Positions 1 through 7,785 of a DNA stretch of 34,485 nucleotides are shown piece by piece. Position 1 is the stretch's first letter. Every line of letters starts with the position of its first letter. The stretch covers positions 1-34,485 of the forward strand of contig SCQM01000042.1 of NCBI GenBank assembly GCA_004298555.1. Direction: 5' to 3'. The notes beneath the pieces are model-generated. The model saw nothing but the letters and a program-made list of their open reading frames with translations, did no database searches and was not told the origin of the DNA. The position numbers were made by a program, and so were the translations under genes. This DNA comes from Actinomycetota bacterium (lineage in GTDB: Bacteria > Actinomycetota > Acidimicrobiia > Acidimicrobiales > Acidimicrobiaceae).

Positions 1-78
1 GAGGTGATCAAGACCTACATCGAGAACCAGCAGTCCCCCAACCGTCCGGGTCGTCCACGCAAAGGTAAGCGGCCTTGA
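1..78 (+). CDS. C-terminal end of a probable IS200/IS605 TnpA transposase (partial)
   Basis: The window opens inside a reading frame that runs 25 codons to a TGA at 76-78. The visible tail contains VIKTYIENQ, which resembles the last helix of Y1 (HUH) transposases, where the catalytic tyrosine sits in a YIxxQ motif. It is followed by a basic tail, GRPRKGKRP. In the family this Tyr attacks single-stranded DNA at the element end. A hairpin and a TCAA follow directly, as expected at the right end of such an element. Only the last helix is visible, so the family call is tentative; the sequence to the left of the window would decide it. Confidence 0.45.
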   Translation, partial: EVIKTYIENQQSPNRPGRPRKGKRP

Positions 79-120
79 CCCCTCCCTCACGGAAGGGGAT
101 TGCGGCCTCGGTAGGTTCAA
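79..120 (+). mobile_element. Possible right end of an IS200/IS605-type element (hairpin plus TCAA)
   Basis: Directly after the TnpA-like stop, CCCCTCCC (79-86), a TCAC loop and GGAAGGGG (91-98) form an 8-bp stem with one mismatch. TCAA follows at 117-120. IS200/IS605 elements end with a subterminal hairpin and a short 3' cleavage tetranucleotide, which is TCAA in IS608. The spacing here is longer than in IS608, and the left end lies outside the window, so the boundary is inferred. Confidence 0.3.
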
Positions 121-139
121 TCATCTTGCAGGACCTTTC

Positions 140-799
140 GTGAAGTACCCTCGACCACCGAAGAATACACATCAAAATTTCCTGCGCCTGGCATACGACG
201 AGCGCAGCGATCTCGCAGCATTCCTCGCTACGCTGACGCCGCAGCAGTGGCGAGCGCCGACTTTGTGTTCACAGTGGCGGGTGCGTGATGTGGTGGCACA
301 CGTGATCTGTTACGACGTGCTTGGCTGGCGTGGCCTGCCCCGATACATGATACAGGGGCGACTTGTCACCAACAGGGTCAACGCCGCCTCACTCGCGGAT
401 TATGACAGGCACGACCCCGAAGAGTTGCTGGCGTTACTTGAAAGACATCTGCAGCCTCATGGCCTTTCTGCGGCGCTGGGCGGCCGGGTTGCGCTGGTCG
501 AGGGAATCATCCACCATCAGGACATCAGGCGGGGGCTTGGAGTGCCGCGCATCATACCTGCGGAACGGCTGATGCCAGCGCTTCGCTGGACATTGATTGC
601 TCCGGATATCGGCAGCTTTTGGCGAATCCGGGGTCTTCGCCTAGTTGCTACAGATTTAGACTGGTCGACAGGAATAGGGTCCGAGGTGCGAGGCGAGGCC
701 GAGGCTTTGCTCATGGCCATTGCCGGTCGGCGTGGCGTGGTGGAGGAGCTGACAGGTCCTGGCCAGGCGAAACTCGCAGCTCGCATTAACGGGCAGTGA
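140..799 (+). CDS. Maleylpyruvate isomerase / mycothiol-dependent DinB-like family protein
   Basis: A 219-aa protein of the actinobacterial family that shares the DinB-like four-helix fold with mycothiol-dependent maleylpyruvate isomerase. The N-terminal part shows the family pattern: ERSDLAAFLATLTPQQW, then CSQWRVRDVVAHV with the conserved metal-ligand-type His. A second His-rich helix, VEGIIHHQDIRR, supplies the other likely metal ligands. These proteins are cytoplasmic metal enzymes that use mycothiol as cofactor; the substrate here is unknown. The start is GTG at 140 with AGGA six bases upstream. It stands alone just after the transposase tail and faces the Ddn-like gene convergently. The family call is good; true isomerase activity is not established. 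Confidence 0.75.
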   Translation: MKYPRPPKNTHQNFLRLAYDERSDLAAFLATLTPQQWRAPTLCSQWRVRDVVAHVICYDVLGWRGLPRYMIQGRLVTNRVNAASLADYDRHDPEELLALLERHLQPHGLSAALGGRVALVEGIIHHQDIRRGLGVPRIIPAERLMPALRWTLIAPDIGSFWRIRGLRLVATDLDWSTGIGSEVRGEAEALLMAIAGRRGVVEELTGPGQAKLAARINGQ

Positions 800-1023
800 C
801 CGCATTTGGCGCCGGTCTGCGTCCTATGCCACCTTTCGCGAAGGAATTCCTGGATTGATAACGCAGGTCATGCCAACTCGCCTTTTTTTGTGGGCCGATG
901 CTTCAAGGGACGGCTTTGCAAGGGTGCTTACCGTATCCCCCAAAGTCTGCGGTGCGGTGAACATTTATTGGAACAGAACTGCTCACATGCCAGGCTTCGA
1001 GCCAAATGCGGATTGAGGCATTC

Positions 1024-1506
1024 TCAGATTGATTGGTCGAGATGCCAGCGGATGACTCGAAAACCAAACTGGACAGCCGTCCCCAGTTTCGCGGGATCGA
1101 ACCGGCCACTGGAGTCCCGGGAGATTCCGATAAAGCTTGTTGCCCGGGGATTGGAAGCAACGATGATCCCGAGAAGCCTTTCGATCTCGCCGAGATCACT
1201 CACAATTTCAGGGAGCGCATATACATCATGGCCTCGGAGGCGGATTCGAACCGGCTTGCCCTCGACAAGATTCAGCTTCCACTTCCCACCGCCTGGCGTC
1301 AGCAGCGTCGAGCCATCACGCACGTAGCTCACAGGCTGGCGATATGCCTTGCCGGTCTTGCGCCCAGTCAGGAAAAGCAGCATGAGCCGGCTGCCAAGCG
1401 GAGTGGCGAATGGAAGACCAAGCACCCTGCGCATGGGTATATTGACGAGGGCCATTACGCGGACCTGGATACGCCGTTTCAGCGGGCGCTTCGTTGGTAG
1501 AGTCAC
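1024..1506 (-). CDS. Deazaflavin (F420)-dependent nitroreductase family protein (Ddn/DUF385)
   Basis: A 160-aa protein with the Ddn/FDR family signature GRKTGKAYRQPVSYV followed by a GGGKWKLNL segment, a split-barrel fold that binds F420H2 and reduces quinones, nitro compounds or similar acceptors. The GTG at 1506 is chosen because AGGAG lies a few bases upstream; the frame stays open further upstream but without a better signal. The last residues contain RVIRWHLDQSI. The gene follows marR by 32 bp on the same strand, so the two probably form an operon in which MarR controls a redox or detoxification enzyme. The physiological substrate cannot be told from sequence. Confidence 0.8.
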   Translation of the reverse strand: MTLPTKRPLKRRIQVRVMALVNIPMRRVLGLPFATPLGSRLMLLFLTGRKTGKAYRQPVSYVRDGSTLLTPGGGKWKLNLVEGKPVRIRLRGHDVYALPEIVSDLGEIERLLGIIVASNPRATSFIGISRDSSGRFDPAKLGTAVQFGFRVIRWHLDQSI

Positions 1507-1538
1507 TTTTAGTCTCCTTTCACAGGGCCCATTCGCTA

Positions 1539-1997
1539 TCAGGCCAGTTCCCATCGGGCCGAGGTACCCTCCCCGGCGGTCACGTTGCGGGCCAGTTGTC
1601 CCAGCAGGCTTCCGAATTCGACAATCTGCTCGTCGGTTAGGCCGCTCCGCAAGCGCCTGTCAAAGCTGATTGCGGCGCTGCGCAGGCGCAGAAACATCTC
1701 CTCACCGGCTGTAGTCAGCTCCACCGTCTGCACGCGGCGGTTGGCCGCTTCGCGCACCCGGGTAATCAGTCCTGCTGAGTCCATAGCGTTGAGATGATGG
1801 GTGAGAGTAGCTTCATTAACCCCCACCGCCTTAGCTAACTCCCGTTGATTGGCCAGGCGCCGCGTCTTCAGATTGAGCAAAACCAGCCAGATGGGCAATG
1901 ACCCTCCGGCCTCGGCGAGGGAATCATCGAAAGCTCGGCTTACCGCGCGGGCCGTCCGGGCGAGTTGAAGGCCTATCGGAAAATGGGCAGGTCGCAT
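1539..1997 (-). CDS. MarR-family transcriptional regulator
   Basis: A 152-aa winged-helix regulator. The recognition region reads NQRELAKAVGVNEATLTHHL, followed by the wing TRVREAANRRVQTVELT and C-terminal dimerisation helices (LTDEQIVEFGSLLGQL). The frame is open much further upstream, but the ATG at 1997 gives the usual MarR length. A TATACT box ends eight bases before it, so translation is probably leaderless. Two copies of a palindromic operator-like sequence lie upstream, one over the expected -35 region, which suggests autorepression. The Ddn-like reductase gene lies directly downstream and is the likely regulated target. The ligand is unknown. Confidence 0.85.
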   Translation of the reverse strand: MRPAHFPIGLQLARTARAVSRAFDDSLAEAGGSLPIWLVLLNLKTRRLANQRELAKAVGVNEATLTHHLNAMDSAGLITRVREAANRRVQTVELTTAGEEMFLRLRSAAISFDRRLRSGLTDEQIVEFGSLLGQLARNVTAGEGTSARWELA

Positions 1998-2004
1998 ACC
2001 ACTT

Positions 2005-2070
2005 AGTATATCCAGATCATTCGATATCAAACTCTTTGATCTCGAAACTTTAGAAACCAAACTCTTTGCT
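2005..2070 (-). promoter_or_regulatory. marR promoter with two MarR-type operator copies
   Basis: On the minus strand TATACT (2005-2010) sits 7 nt before the marR ATG, as in leaderless promoters. ATCAAACTCTTTGAT (2026-2040) is a perfect inverted repeat, ATCAAA-3 nt-TTTGAT, that covers the position of a -35 box. A second, imperfect copy, ACCAAACTCTTTGCT, is at 2056-2070 in the same orientation, exactly 30 bp (about three helical turns) away. MarR proteins typically bind such short palindromes near their own promoter. Confidence 0.65.
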
Positions 2071-2358
2071 ATAAAATGGCAGTATCGAAGTGCTTGGAGA
2101 ACGATCGATTGAAACCTTCGGCCAGTCAGCCCAATCGCAACTCGAAAGATTGATGAGGCAACGCGCCTTACACGTGAATCAAAAGGGCTTGGCGAAGCTT
2201 TGCGCAACCAGATCAGCCGCAACTGCTTTTTTGGCTCATTTGAATCCAACATCTCATGGCCATATCAGCTGATTGCGCATCGTTGCCCAAGGCCATAAAG
2301 TCTGCCGTGCAAAACAATTCACGCTGACAGTTGCGCGTTGGACACCTGTGTCATTTGC
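2071..2358. other. Spacer between marR and the APC permease, nothing recognised
   Basis: Together with the operator region, about 360 bp separate marR from the permease gene, which ends at 2359. The only open frame here is 60 codons on the plus strand, with no recognisable protein pattern. I see no terminator with a clear T-run and no RNA gene. Confidence 0.5.
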
Positions 2359-3804
2359 TTAGACTTCGGCTGCATCAACGGAGCCTGCCAAGCCGGCATC
2401 AATTTGGGGCACAGCTGCGTTGCCATGGAACACGTAAATGAGGGTGTGCCGTTTGGCAAAGAATACAAATGCAAAACCTATAGCGATAAGTATGCCGACG
2501 ACATAATCGACGGAGGAGCCGATTGCCTTTGGCCCAAAGATAAAGAACCCAATCATGAACATAAGAAAAGTTACGGCAGATATTACCGAACCCGCCAGCA
2601 ATACCCGGTGCCTATGGGAAGCACCATCGACTCTCGAGGTATGCATCCTGAAGAGAAACACGGAAGCTGTCACCGAATCCAAAAAGAACTCTGCCACCAG
2701 AAAAAACCCCGCTGTAGAAAGTACCAGACCAAAGAAAGAGCTCAAGCTGGAAAAAAGGGCCTGCAGAATAGTCACCGCGAAAGCCGCCCCCAGCGTAGCT
2801 ATGGTTGCAATGCCTGGAACTCCACGGCTGTTTACCTTCCCAAAGGCCCGAAAGACCAGACCTTCCCGCCCCATGGCATGCAGGGCCCGGATAAGTATAA
2901 AGGAGGTAAGCCAGAGTCCTCCGGCAGTTGAGGCTAGCACCGGAATCAGCATCAGAAAGGAAGCGTGCGGGAGCAGGCGCTGCGCCCAGACTGACATGGG
3001 GTTGGGCGCTCCGGACAATAAAGCGAGGGGGGTTTCGCCAAACATCAATGGATACACCAAGGCATAGAATCCCAAAGCCATCAACGCGCCGATAATACCG
3101 CCGATTCCAGGATCACCCTTTGGGTTGACCGACTCTTCCGATGCGTAGCTGTCGATCTCCCAGCCATCGAGAATCGTCGCCGCTACCACAGCCGTGATGA
3201 CCATTCCTCCGATTGGCGGCTTTCCGAAGTGCATTGGCACTGAAATCGCCTGCCACCTCAAAATAGCCACTACAGCTACAGCGGCAACGGATAATAGCTC
3301 GACTGCCAAAAAAATCTGCGTCAGTTTTGCTGTCGGCCGTGAGCCCCTCAATAGCGGTATCAGTGCGAACCCCGACCAAAACATCGCCGCGATTATCTCG
3401 GCAAGAGTAGAAGGATGATATGCAGGAAAAACCAAATTCAGGGTGTAGTTAGCCGCAGGAATGATTATTGGCGGAATTGAAGTGAAATAGGCCAGAATCA
3501 AAATCCAAGCCTGGAAGCGCGATGCTCTTATTCCGAGTACTCTACCGGACCAGTGATAGGAGGCCCCAGCGTGGGGAAAGTGTTTGTTGAGAAGTCTGAA
3601 AATAAATGACGCAAGAATGAACGGGATCGCAATTAGTCCTATTGACGGAATTGTCCAGAGCCCCGCATTTGCTGCCATGACGCCGCCAGTGGCGGCAATG
3701 GAAAACAGAGGACCAACGCTTGACACAGAAAGAGCCACCAGATCCGCCATCTTTAAATTCTGCTTCAGAGCATTTGGCACTTTATCCTGGGCTTTAGGCA
3801 CCAT
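2359..3804 (-). CDS. APC-superfamily amino acid permease
   Basis: A 481-aa integral membrane protein with about 12 hydrophobic segments. The N-terminal signature LVALSVSSVGPLFSIAATGG corresponds to the first, broken helix of APC transporters, where substrate and cation bind. ATILDGWEIDSYASEES matches the conserved helix-6/loop region (usually F-x-G-x-E...SEE) of this superfamily. ALHAMGREGLVFRAFGKVNSRGVPGIA is the typical cytoplasmic loop, with its RDG-like and P-x-x-A pattern. It probably imports an amino acid or amine by proton symport. The ATG at 3804 is preceded by an AAAGGTG element. The gene follows pirin on the same strand, but a hairpin and a dyad in the 174-bp gap suggest its own control. 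Substrate unknown. Confidence 0.85.
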   Translation of the reverse strand: MVPKAQDKVPNALKQNLKMADLVALSVSSVGPLFSIAATGGVMAANAGLWTIPSIGLIAIPFILASFIFRLLNKHFPHAGASYHWSGRVLGIRASRFQAWILILAYFTSIPPIIIPAANYTLNLVFPAYHPSTLAEIIAAMFWSGFALIPLLRGSRPTAKLTQIFLAVELLSVAAVAVVAILRWQAISVPMHFGKPPIGGMVITAVVAATILDGWEIDSYASEESVNPKGDPGIGGIIGALMALGFYALVYPLMFGETPLALLSGAPNPMSVWAQRLLPHASFLMLIPVLASTAGGLWLTSFILIRALHAMGREGLVFRAFGKVNSRGVPGIATIATLGAAFAVTILQALFSSLSSFFGLVLSTAGFFLVAEFFLDSVTASVFLFRMHTSRVDGASHRHRVLLAGSVISAVTFLMFMIGFFIFGPKAIGSSVDYVVGILIAIGFAFVFFAKRHTLIYVFHGNAAVPQIDAGLAGSVDAAEV

Positions 3805-3861
3805 ATAACATTTTCACCTTTGCGAAAGATCTCGGAACCGGGTAGCGCTTGAGTTCCATAG

Positions 3862-3878
3862 TTGCGACGTGATCGCAA
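3862..3878 (-). promoter_or_regulatory. Operator-like inverted repeat upstream of the permease
   Basis: TTGCGA-CGTGA-TCGCAA is a perfect 6-bp inverted repeat with a 5-nt spacer, 57 bp upstream of the permease ATG. Its size and placement fit a dimeric regulator site, but no cognate regulator is identified. Confidence 0.35.
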
Positions 3879-3902
3879 TAGCCAGTATATGCAAGCCCGG
3901 GT

Positions 3903-3930
3903 CCGTCCTCAGTCGAAGACTGATAGACGG
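3903..3930 (-). terminator. Strong hairpin downstream of the pirin gene
   Basis: CCGTC, one base, TCAGTC, GAA loop, GACTGA, two bases, GACGG. This makes an 11-bp stem with a small internal loop. It lies about 50 nt past the pirin stop. There is no T-run after it, so it would be a hairpin-only terminator of the kind common in actinobacteria, or an mRNA-stabilising structure. Confidence 0.45.
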
Positions 3931-3978
3931 CGAAGCGCCGGTGTTGCCAATTGAAGCAGACAAAGCGTCAGCGCAGTA

Positions 3979-4977
3979 TCATTCTTTCGAAATCTCAATG
4001 TCACCGGGGTGTCTGTGCGGCATCTGGGCCGCCGGAATCCGTCCCAGCCGTCCGGCCTGATAATCCTCCAGAGCCTTGACAATCTCATCCTCGCTGTTCA
4101 TGACAAAGGGTCCGTAATGCACTACCTTCTCGCGTATAGGCAATCCACCCAGGAACAGCAGCTCGAGGTTGACGGTATTGGAATCCTGCTTGGCGTCGGC
4201 AGCAACTAAGATCCAGTCACCCTCGCCAAATACGACAAGCTGACCAGTCTGAATTGGGCGGTGATCCTTGCCGACACTACCCTTCCCCGCCAATACATAA
4301 ACGAGGGAATTGAAGTCGCGCCTCCAAGGCAGATCGACCGTTGCACCCGGACTCACGGAAGCGTGCACCAAGGTGATCGGGGTGAAGGTGGATCCGGGAC
4401 CCTTATATCCTGCCACCTCACCGGCTATAATCCGCAATAACGCACCACCGTCGTACGAGGACAAAAGAGTGGCTTCCTGGGCTCGGATATCCTGATACGC
4501 AGGCGGGTTGAACTTGTTAGCAGCGGGCAAATTAACCCAGAGTTGAATCCCATGAAACAGTCCGCCGGCCAGCACTAAATGCTCCGGTGGTGCTTCGATA
4601 TGGAGTATTCCCGAGCCGGCTGTCATCCATTGGGTATCGCCGTTGGTGATAGTGCCGCCGCCCCCGTTCGAATCCTGATGGACAAAGGTCCCGTCGATTA
4701 TGTAAGTTACCGTTTCAAACCCTCGGTGGGGATGCCATGGTGTGCCCTTGGCTTCCCCGGGCGAATACTCAACTTCCCCCATTTGGTCCATATGAACAAA
4801 TGGGTCAAGCTCCCGCAGGTTTACCCCGGCAAATGCCCGCCGGACCGGAAAACCCTCACCCTCAAATCCACTGGGCGCTGTAGTAAGAGACTTTACGGGC
4901 CTTTCCCTAAGAACTCCCTTGTCCACCTGTGGGATTCGGGGCAGAGAAAGAATATTTTCCACGGAAATAGCTGGCAC
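3979..4977 (-). CDS. Pirin family bicupin protein
   Basis: A 332-aa protein with two cupin domains. The N-terminal cupin has the pirin metal site: H82 and H84 in WHPHRGFETVTY, and H126 and E128 in GILHIEAP, matching the His-His-His-Glu iron ligands of human and bacterial pirins. The C-terminal pirin domain contains YVLAGKGSVG and GPFVMNSEDEIVKALEDYQ. Bacterial pirins act as quercetin-2,3-dioxygenase-like enzymes or metabolic regulators; the role here is unknown. The GTG start at 4977 has TGAGGAG six bases upstream. The length is slightly above the usual 280-310 aa. It is flanked upstream by the LysR gene on the same strand, with a 166-bp gap. Confidence 0.88.
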   Translation of the reverse strand: MPAISVENILSLPRIPQVDKGVLRERPVKSLTTAPSGFEGEGFPVRRAFAGVNLRELDPFVHMDQMGEVEYSPGEAKGTPWHPHRGFETVTYIIDGTFVHQDSNGGGGTITNGDTQWMTAGSGILHIEAPPEHLVLAGGLFHGIQLWVNLPAANKFNPPAYQDIRAQEATLLSSYDGGALLRIIAGEVAGYKGPGSTFTPITLVHASVSPGATVDLPWRRDFNSLVYVLAGKGSVGKDHRPIQTGQLVVFGEGDWILVAADAKQDSNTVNLELLFLGGLPIREKVVHYGPFVMNSEDEIVKALEDYQAGRLGRIPAAQMPHRHPGDIEISKE

Positions 4978-5143
4978 GTCAAACTCCTCAATAATTGCGG
5001 CACCGTTTCCAATGCGCTACAAAGACTCAACACCGCAAAGGGACTCGGTATTCCGCAGAAGACTTGACGCCGGACCGGCGGAGCGGTTGCCAGCACACTC
5101 GTCATTGCTGTGCGCATCGAGGCCGCCTGCTCCTTGAGCCGCT

Positions 5144-6076
5144 TTAATTGGGTTTCTGAAACTCACCGTTTTGATAACTGTCGGCAACCAGCTTTAGAAA
5201 ACTCCTCGCCAGTTTATTCATGGCGGCACTTTTAGACCAGATCGCCCGTATTGACCGGTCGAGAGCAATCCCCTGTGTCTTGACAATCACCAGTCTGCCG
5301 CTTTCCACCTCTGCATTTGTAACCAGTCTGGAAAGTACGCCCGGAGCAACTCCGGAACTGACCATGGCTCTGATGGCAGTGTTTGATCCGAGTTCAACCA
5401 TCGGCATAGTCTTCAGACCCTGGGCCTCCAGGGCTTTGTCCAGAATTTCCCTTGTACCTGAACCGATCTCTCTCACGATCAGAGGAGTCGCAGCCAATTC
5501 CCTAGCGGTTACAATTTTTTTCCGGTTGGCCCAGGGATGATCCGGTGCCACAATGACAACCAGATCGTCGCTGCATACGACGCTATGACTGAATTCCGGA
5601 GCCACTCTCCAACCTTCCACAAAACCGATATCAGCCTTGTGGGCTCGAATTATTTCGATTATGTGCTCACTATTGCCGACCTGGAGGGATACGGAGATAT
5701 CCGCGCCAGCCGATCCGAGCTTGCTAAGCCAGAGTGGCACCAGATACTCCGAAACGGTCATGCTCGCTGCCAGCCTGAGACTGGTTTGTCCTTGCTGTCG
5801 CAGCGCTTGGGTACCCCTCATCAAGTCTGCAACACCTTCGAGAATCTGGTTGCTCCATTCCACGACGGCAATTCCTGCTGGAGTCAGTCGGGCGCGTCCT
5901 CTGGAGCGGTCTAAAAGAGTCAGCCCCAGCACCTTTTCCAACGACCTTAACCTCATGCTCGCCGCCGGCTGACTGACATCATGAACCATTGCAGCCTGGC
6001 GGATCGATCCGAATTCACCCACGCTCCGAAGCAAATCGAGCGACACCAAGTCGGGAACCGGTAATTGAATGGGCAT
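5144..6076 (-). CDS. LysR-family transcriptional regulator, divergent from the YeiH-type exporter
   Basis: A 310-aa protein with a typical LysR N-terminal helix-turn-helix: LLRSVGEFGSIRQAAMVHDV, then SQPAASMRLRSLEKVLG. A periplasmic-binding-like effector domain follows from about residue 95 (RLAASMTVSEYLVPLW, IGFVEGW, PLIVREIGSGTREI). The SGTRE motif places it with CysB/CbbR/YeiE-like regulators that control transport or assimilation genes. It is divergent from the exporter gene with 70 bp between the starts, an arrangement repeatedly seen for YeiE-YeiH pairs. TATAAG ends 8 nt before the ATG, so the transcript may be leaderless. A dyad just upstream is the likely binding site for both promoters. 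The effector is unknown; sulfite or sulfonate is a guess from family context. Confidence 0.88.
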   Translation of the reverse strand: MPIQLPVPDLVSLDLLRSVGEFGSIRQAAMVHDVSQPAASMRLRSLEKVLGLTLLDRSRGRARLTPAGIAVVEWSNQILEGVADLMRGTQALRQQGQTSLRLAASMTVSEYLVPLWLSKLGSAGADISVSLQVGNSEHIIEIIRAHKADIGFVEGWRVAPEFSHSVVCSDDLVVIVAPDHPWANRKKIVTARELAATPLIVREIGSGTREILDKALEAQGLKTMPMVELGSNTAIRAMVSSGVAPGVLSRLVTNAEVESGRLVIVKTQGIALDRSIRAIWSKSAAMNKLARSFLKLVADSYQNGEFQKPN

Positions 6077-6084
6077 AAGGCGAG

Positions 6085-6116
6085 CTTATAGGTTGCTCAT
6101 TAATTCGGGGTAATGA
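6085..6116. promoter_or_regulatory. LysR binding dyad and lysR promoter
   Basis: TCATTA (6097-6102), 8 nt, TAATGA (6111-6116) is a perfect inverted repeat in the 70-bp divergent gap. The lysR -10 box TATAAG reads on the minus strand at 6085-6090. The dyad would cover the lysR spacer and -35 region and lies about 31-50 bp upstream of the exporter ATG, the classical place for a LysR recognition site that represses its own gene and activates the divergent one. Confidence 0.6.
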
Positions 6117-6146
6117 ATAGGGACCTCCCACCCCAAAACTGTATCC

Positions 6147-7223
6147 ATGCCGAATCGATCCACCACGTCGAACCAAAACAAATCTTCGCTCGCCGACGGC
6201 GTGCCTGAAAATTCAAAGCGAGCCGGACTTCCTCAGATTCTTCCAGGCCTTGGAGTTGCAACAGGTCTGGCAGTAATCGCAACCGTGCTTGGCAAACTGG
6301 CCCCCGTCGTAGGTGCACCAGTTTTTGCAATATTGGCCGGAATCATGTTTGCAAGCATTCGAAGCCACTCACCCAAACTGCAGCCCGGACTTTCATTCTC
6401 GAGCAAGGCAGTCCTGCAGGGATCTATCGTTGTGCTAGGCACAGGACTTTCCTTCCGGCAGGTCTTATCAACAGGAGCAGCTTCCTTGCCGGTTCTTTTG
6501 GGCACTCTGAGCATTGCACTGATCGGGGCGTGGCTGGTCGGACGGGCATTGGGGATCTCAAAAGATCTCCGAACCCTGATAGGCGTGGGCACGGGGATCT
6601 GCGGCGCTTCCGCTATCGCGGCGACTGATGCGGTTATCGAAGCTCAAGAGACAGACGTCTCTTACGCAATTGCGACTATCTTTACCTTCAACATCTTGGC
6701 AGTCCTCACATTCCCATCCGTTGGACGCCTGATGTCGCTGACGCCGCACGCATTTGGCCTCTGGGCTGGCACAGCAATCAACGACATGTCCTCAGTGGTT
6801 GCGGCTGCATCGATTTTCTCCACGGGTGCGGGCTCTTATGCAGTAATAGTGAAGCTCACCAGAACGCTGATGATAATTCCAATCACCCTTGCAATCGCCA
6901 TCTGGCGCTCTAAGAAGTTGAGCGGTCCCTCCACCAGAACCAATCACTTCAAGCACGTTCGCCGCGTTTTCCCCGTTTTCATAGCATGGTTCCTGGCCGC
7001 CGTTTTTCTGAACACCTTCGGACTGGTTCCAAATGCTTGGCATTCGCGCCTGTCCAGCCTGGCCGAGTTCATGATTACCATTGCGCTGGGTTCCATCGGC
7101 CTCTCCACCCGACTGGACAAGATTAGGCGTGCGGGACCGAAACCCTTAGCGCTGGGAGCTATCCTCTGGCTGCTCGTTGCCGGTAGCAGCCTGCTTCTCC
7201 AGCTCCTGTCTGGAACAATATAA
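6147..7223 (+). CDS. YeiH/UPF0324 family putative exporter
   Basis: A 358-aa membrane protein with about ten hydrophobic helices, of the conserved family Cons_hypoth698 (PF03601), usually labelled putative sulfate exporter. Visible family blocks include SFSSKAVLQGSIVVLGTGLS, LIGVGTGICGASAIAATDAV (a conserved glycine-rich re-entrant stretch), FGLWAGTAINDMSSVVAAA and IALGSIGLSTRLDKIRRAG near the end. The first 28 residues are polar and likely cytoplasmic. There is no good ribosome-binding site before the ATG, so the start may be leaderless or slightly misplaced. The divergent LysR is probably its activator. The transported substrate is not proven for the family; sulfate or sulfite export is a hypothesis. 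Confidence 0.85.
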   Translation: MPNRSTTSNQNKSSLADGVPENSKRAGLPQILPGLGVATGLAVIATVLGKLAPVVGAPVFAILAGIMFASIRSHSPKLQPGLSFSSKAVLQGSIVVLGTGLSFRQVLSTGAASLPVLLGTLSIALIGAWLVGRALGISKDLRTLIGVGTGICGASAIAATDAVIEAQETDVSYAIATIFTFNILAVLTFPSVGRLMSLTPHAFGLWAGTAINDMSSVVAAASIFSTGAGSYAVIVKLTRTLMIIPITLAIAIWRSKKLSGPSTRTNHFKHVRRVFPVFIAWFLAAVFLNTFGLVPNAWHSRLSSLAEFMITIALGSIGLSTRLDKIRRAGPKPLALGAILWLLVAGSSLLLQLLSGTI

Positions 7224-7287
7224 GCAGCCCGGTCTCCGATACGAATGCGCGCTGCCAAGGCGCAAAAACAATCATCCCCGAACTGGC

Positions 7288-7785
7288 TCAGGCGCTGTGA
7301 AGATTTCCCTTAGAGTCCTCGATAATATCGCTAAGCTCCTTCGGCATCCCTATCCAGCGTGGCACGCGCCCTTTGTATTCCAAATAGGTTTCTCCAAACT
7401 TCTCAGTCAAGCGCTCTTCATCTTTCTTGACTCTTTCGTTGTACCATGGAATTACAGCTGAGACTGTGGCCAGGGCAACCGGGGACCGGGTGAGCAGAGT
7501 CAGGCCGCTAAGAAAGATCAGATGCCCAAGGTACATGGGATTTCTGGTCCATCTGTAAATGCCAGTCGTGACTATCCCCTCTGGAAATCCCTGCGACATT
7601 CCGGGCGGCCCGCCACCTATTTTTTCACGGTAATCACCGGTCAAACGGTACTGGAGGTAGCCCCATGCAAGCAGAGGCAGAAATCTCAGGTGCAGTTTTC
7701 GCCGCGAAAGTATCTGCTCAGCCATCACGGCCGCCGGAATGACAAGAAACGTGCGGGTTGAAGTGGACGATATAGATGGTCTCAA
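7288..7785 (-). CDS. Isoprenylcysteine methyltransferase (ICMT/PEMT-like) family membrane protein
   Basis: A 165-aa protein with four or so hydrophobic segments. It carries the ICMT/phospholipid-methyltransferase signature in its second half: GIVTTGIYRWTRNPMYLGHLI, followed by a helix, then the E-x-x-L/Y end pattern KKDEERLTEKFGETYLEYKGRVPRWI. These small membrane enzymes methylate lipids or related groups using S-adenosylmethionine, which binds at the RNPMY and EER regions. The start is a TTG at 7785, supported by AGGAAGG seven bases upstream. Bacterial members rarely have known substrates. It is convergent with the YeiH-type gene. Confidence 0.8.
   Translation of the reverse strand: MRPSISSTSTRTFLVIPAAVMAEQILSRRKLHLRFLPLLAWGYLQYRLTGDYREKIGGGPPGMSQGFPEGIVTTGIYRWTRNPMYLGHLIFLSGLTLLTRSPVALATVSAVIPWYNERVKKDEERLTEKFGETYLEYKGRVPRWIGMPKELSDIIEDSKGNLHSA

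Noticed and set aside
1033-1500. 155-codon plus-strand open frame opposite the Ddn-like gene
   Set aside because: It is antisense to a recognised gene with a good ribosome-binding site and shows no protein family pattern.
2338-2931. 197-codon plus-strand open frame opposite the APC permease
   Set aside because: Antisense shadow of membrane-protein codons; rich in K/C/H with no coherent domain.
5068-5080. Inverted repeat CGCCGG-A-CCGGCG between the LysR and pirin genes
   Set aside because: With a single central base it cannot form a good hairpin, and such GC palindromes arise easily by chance.
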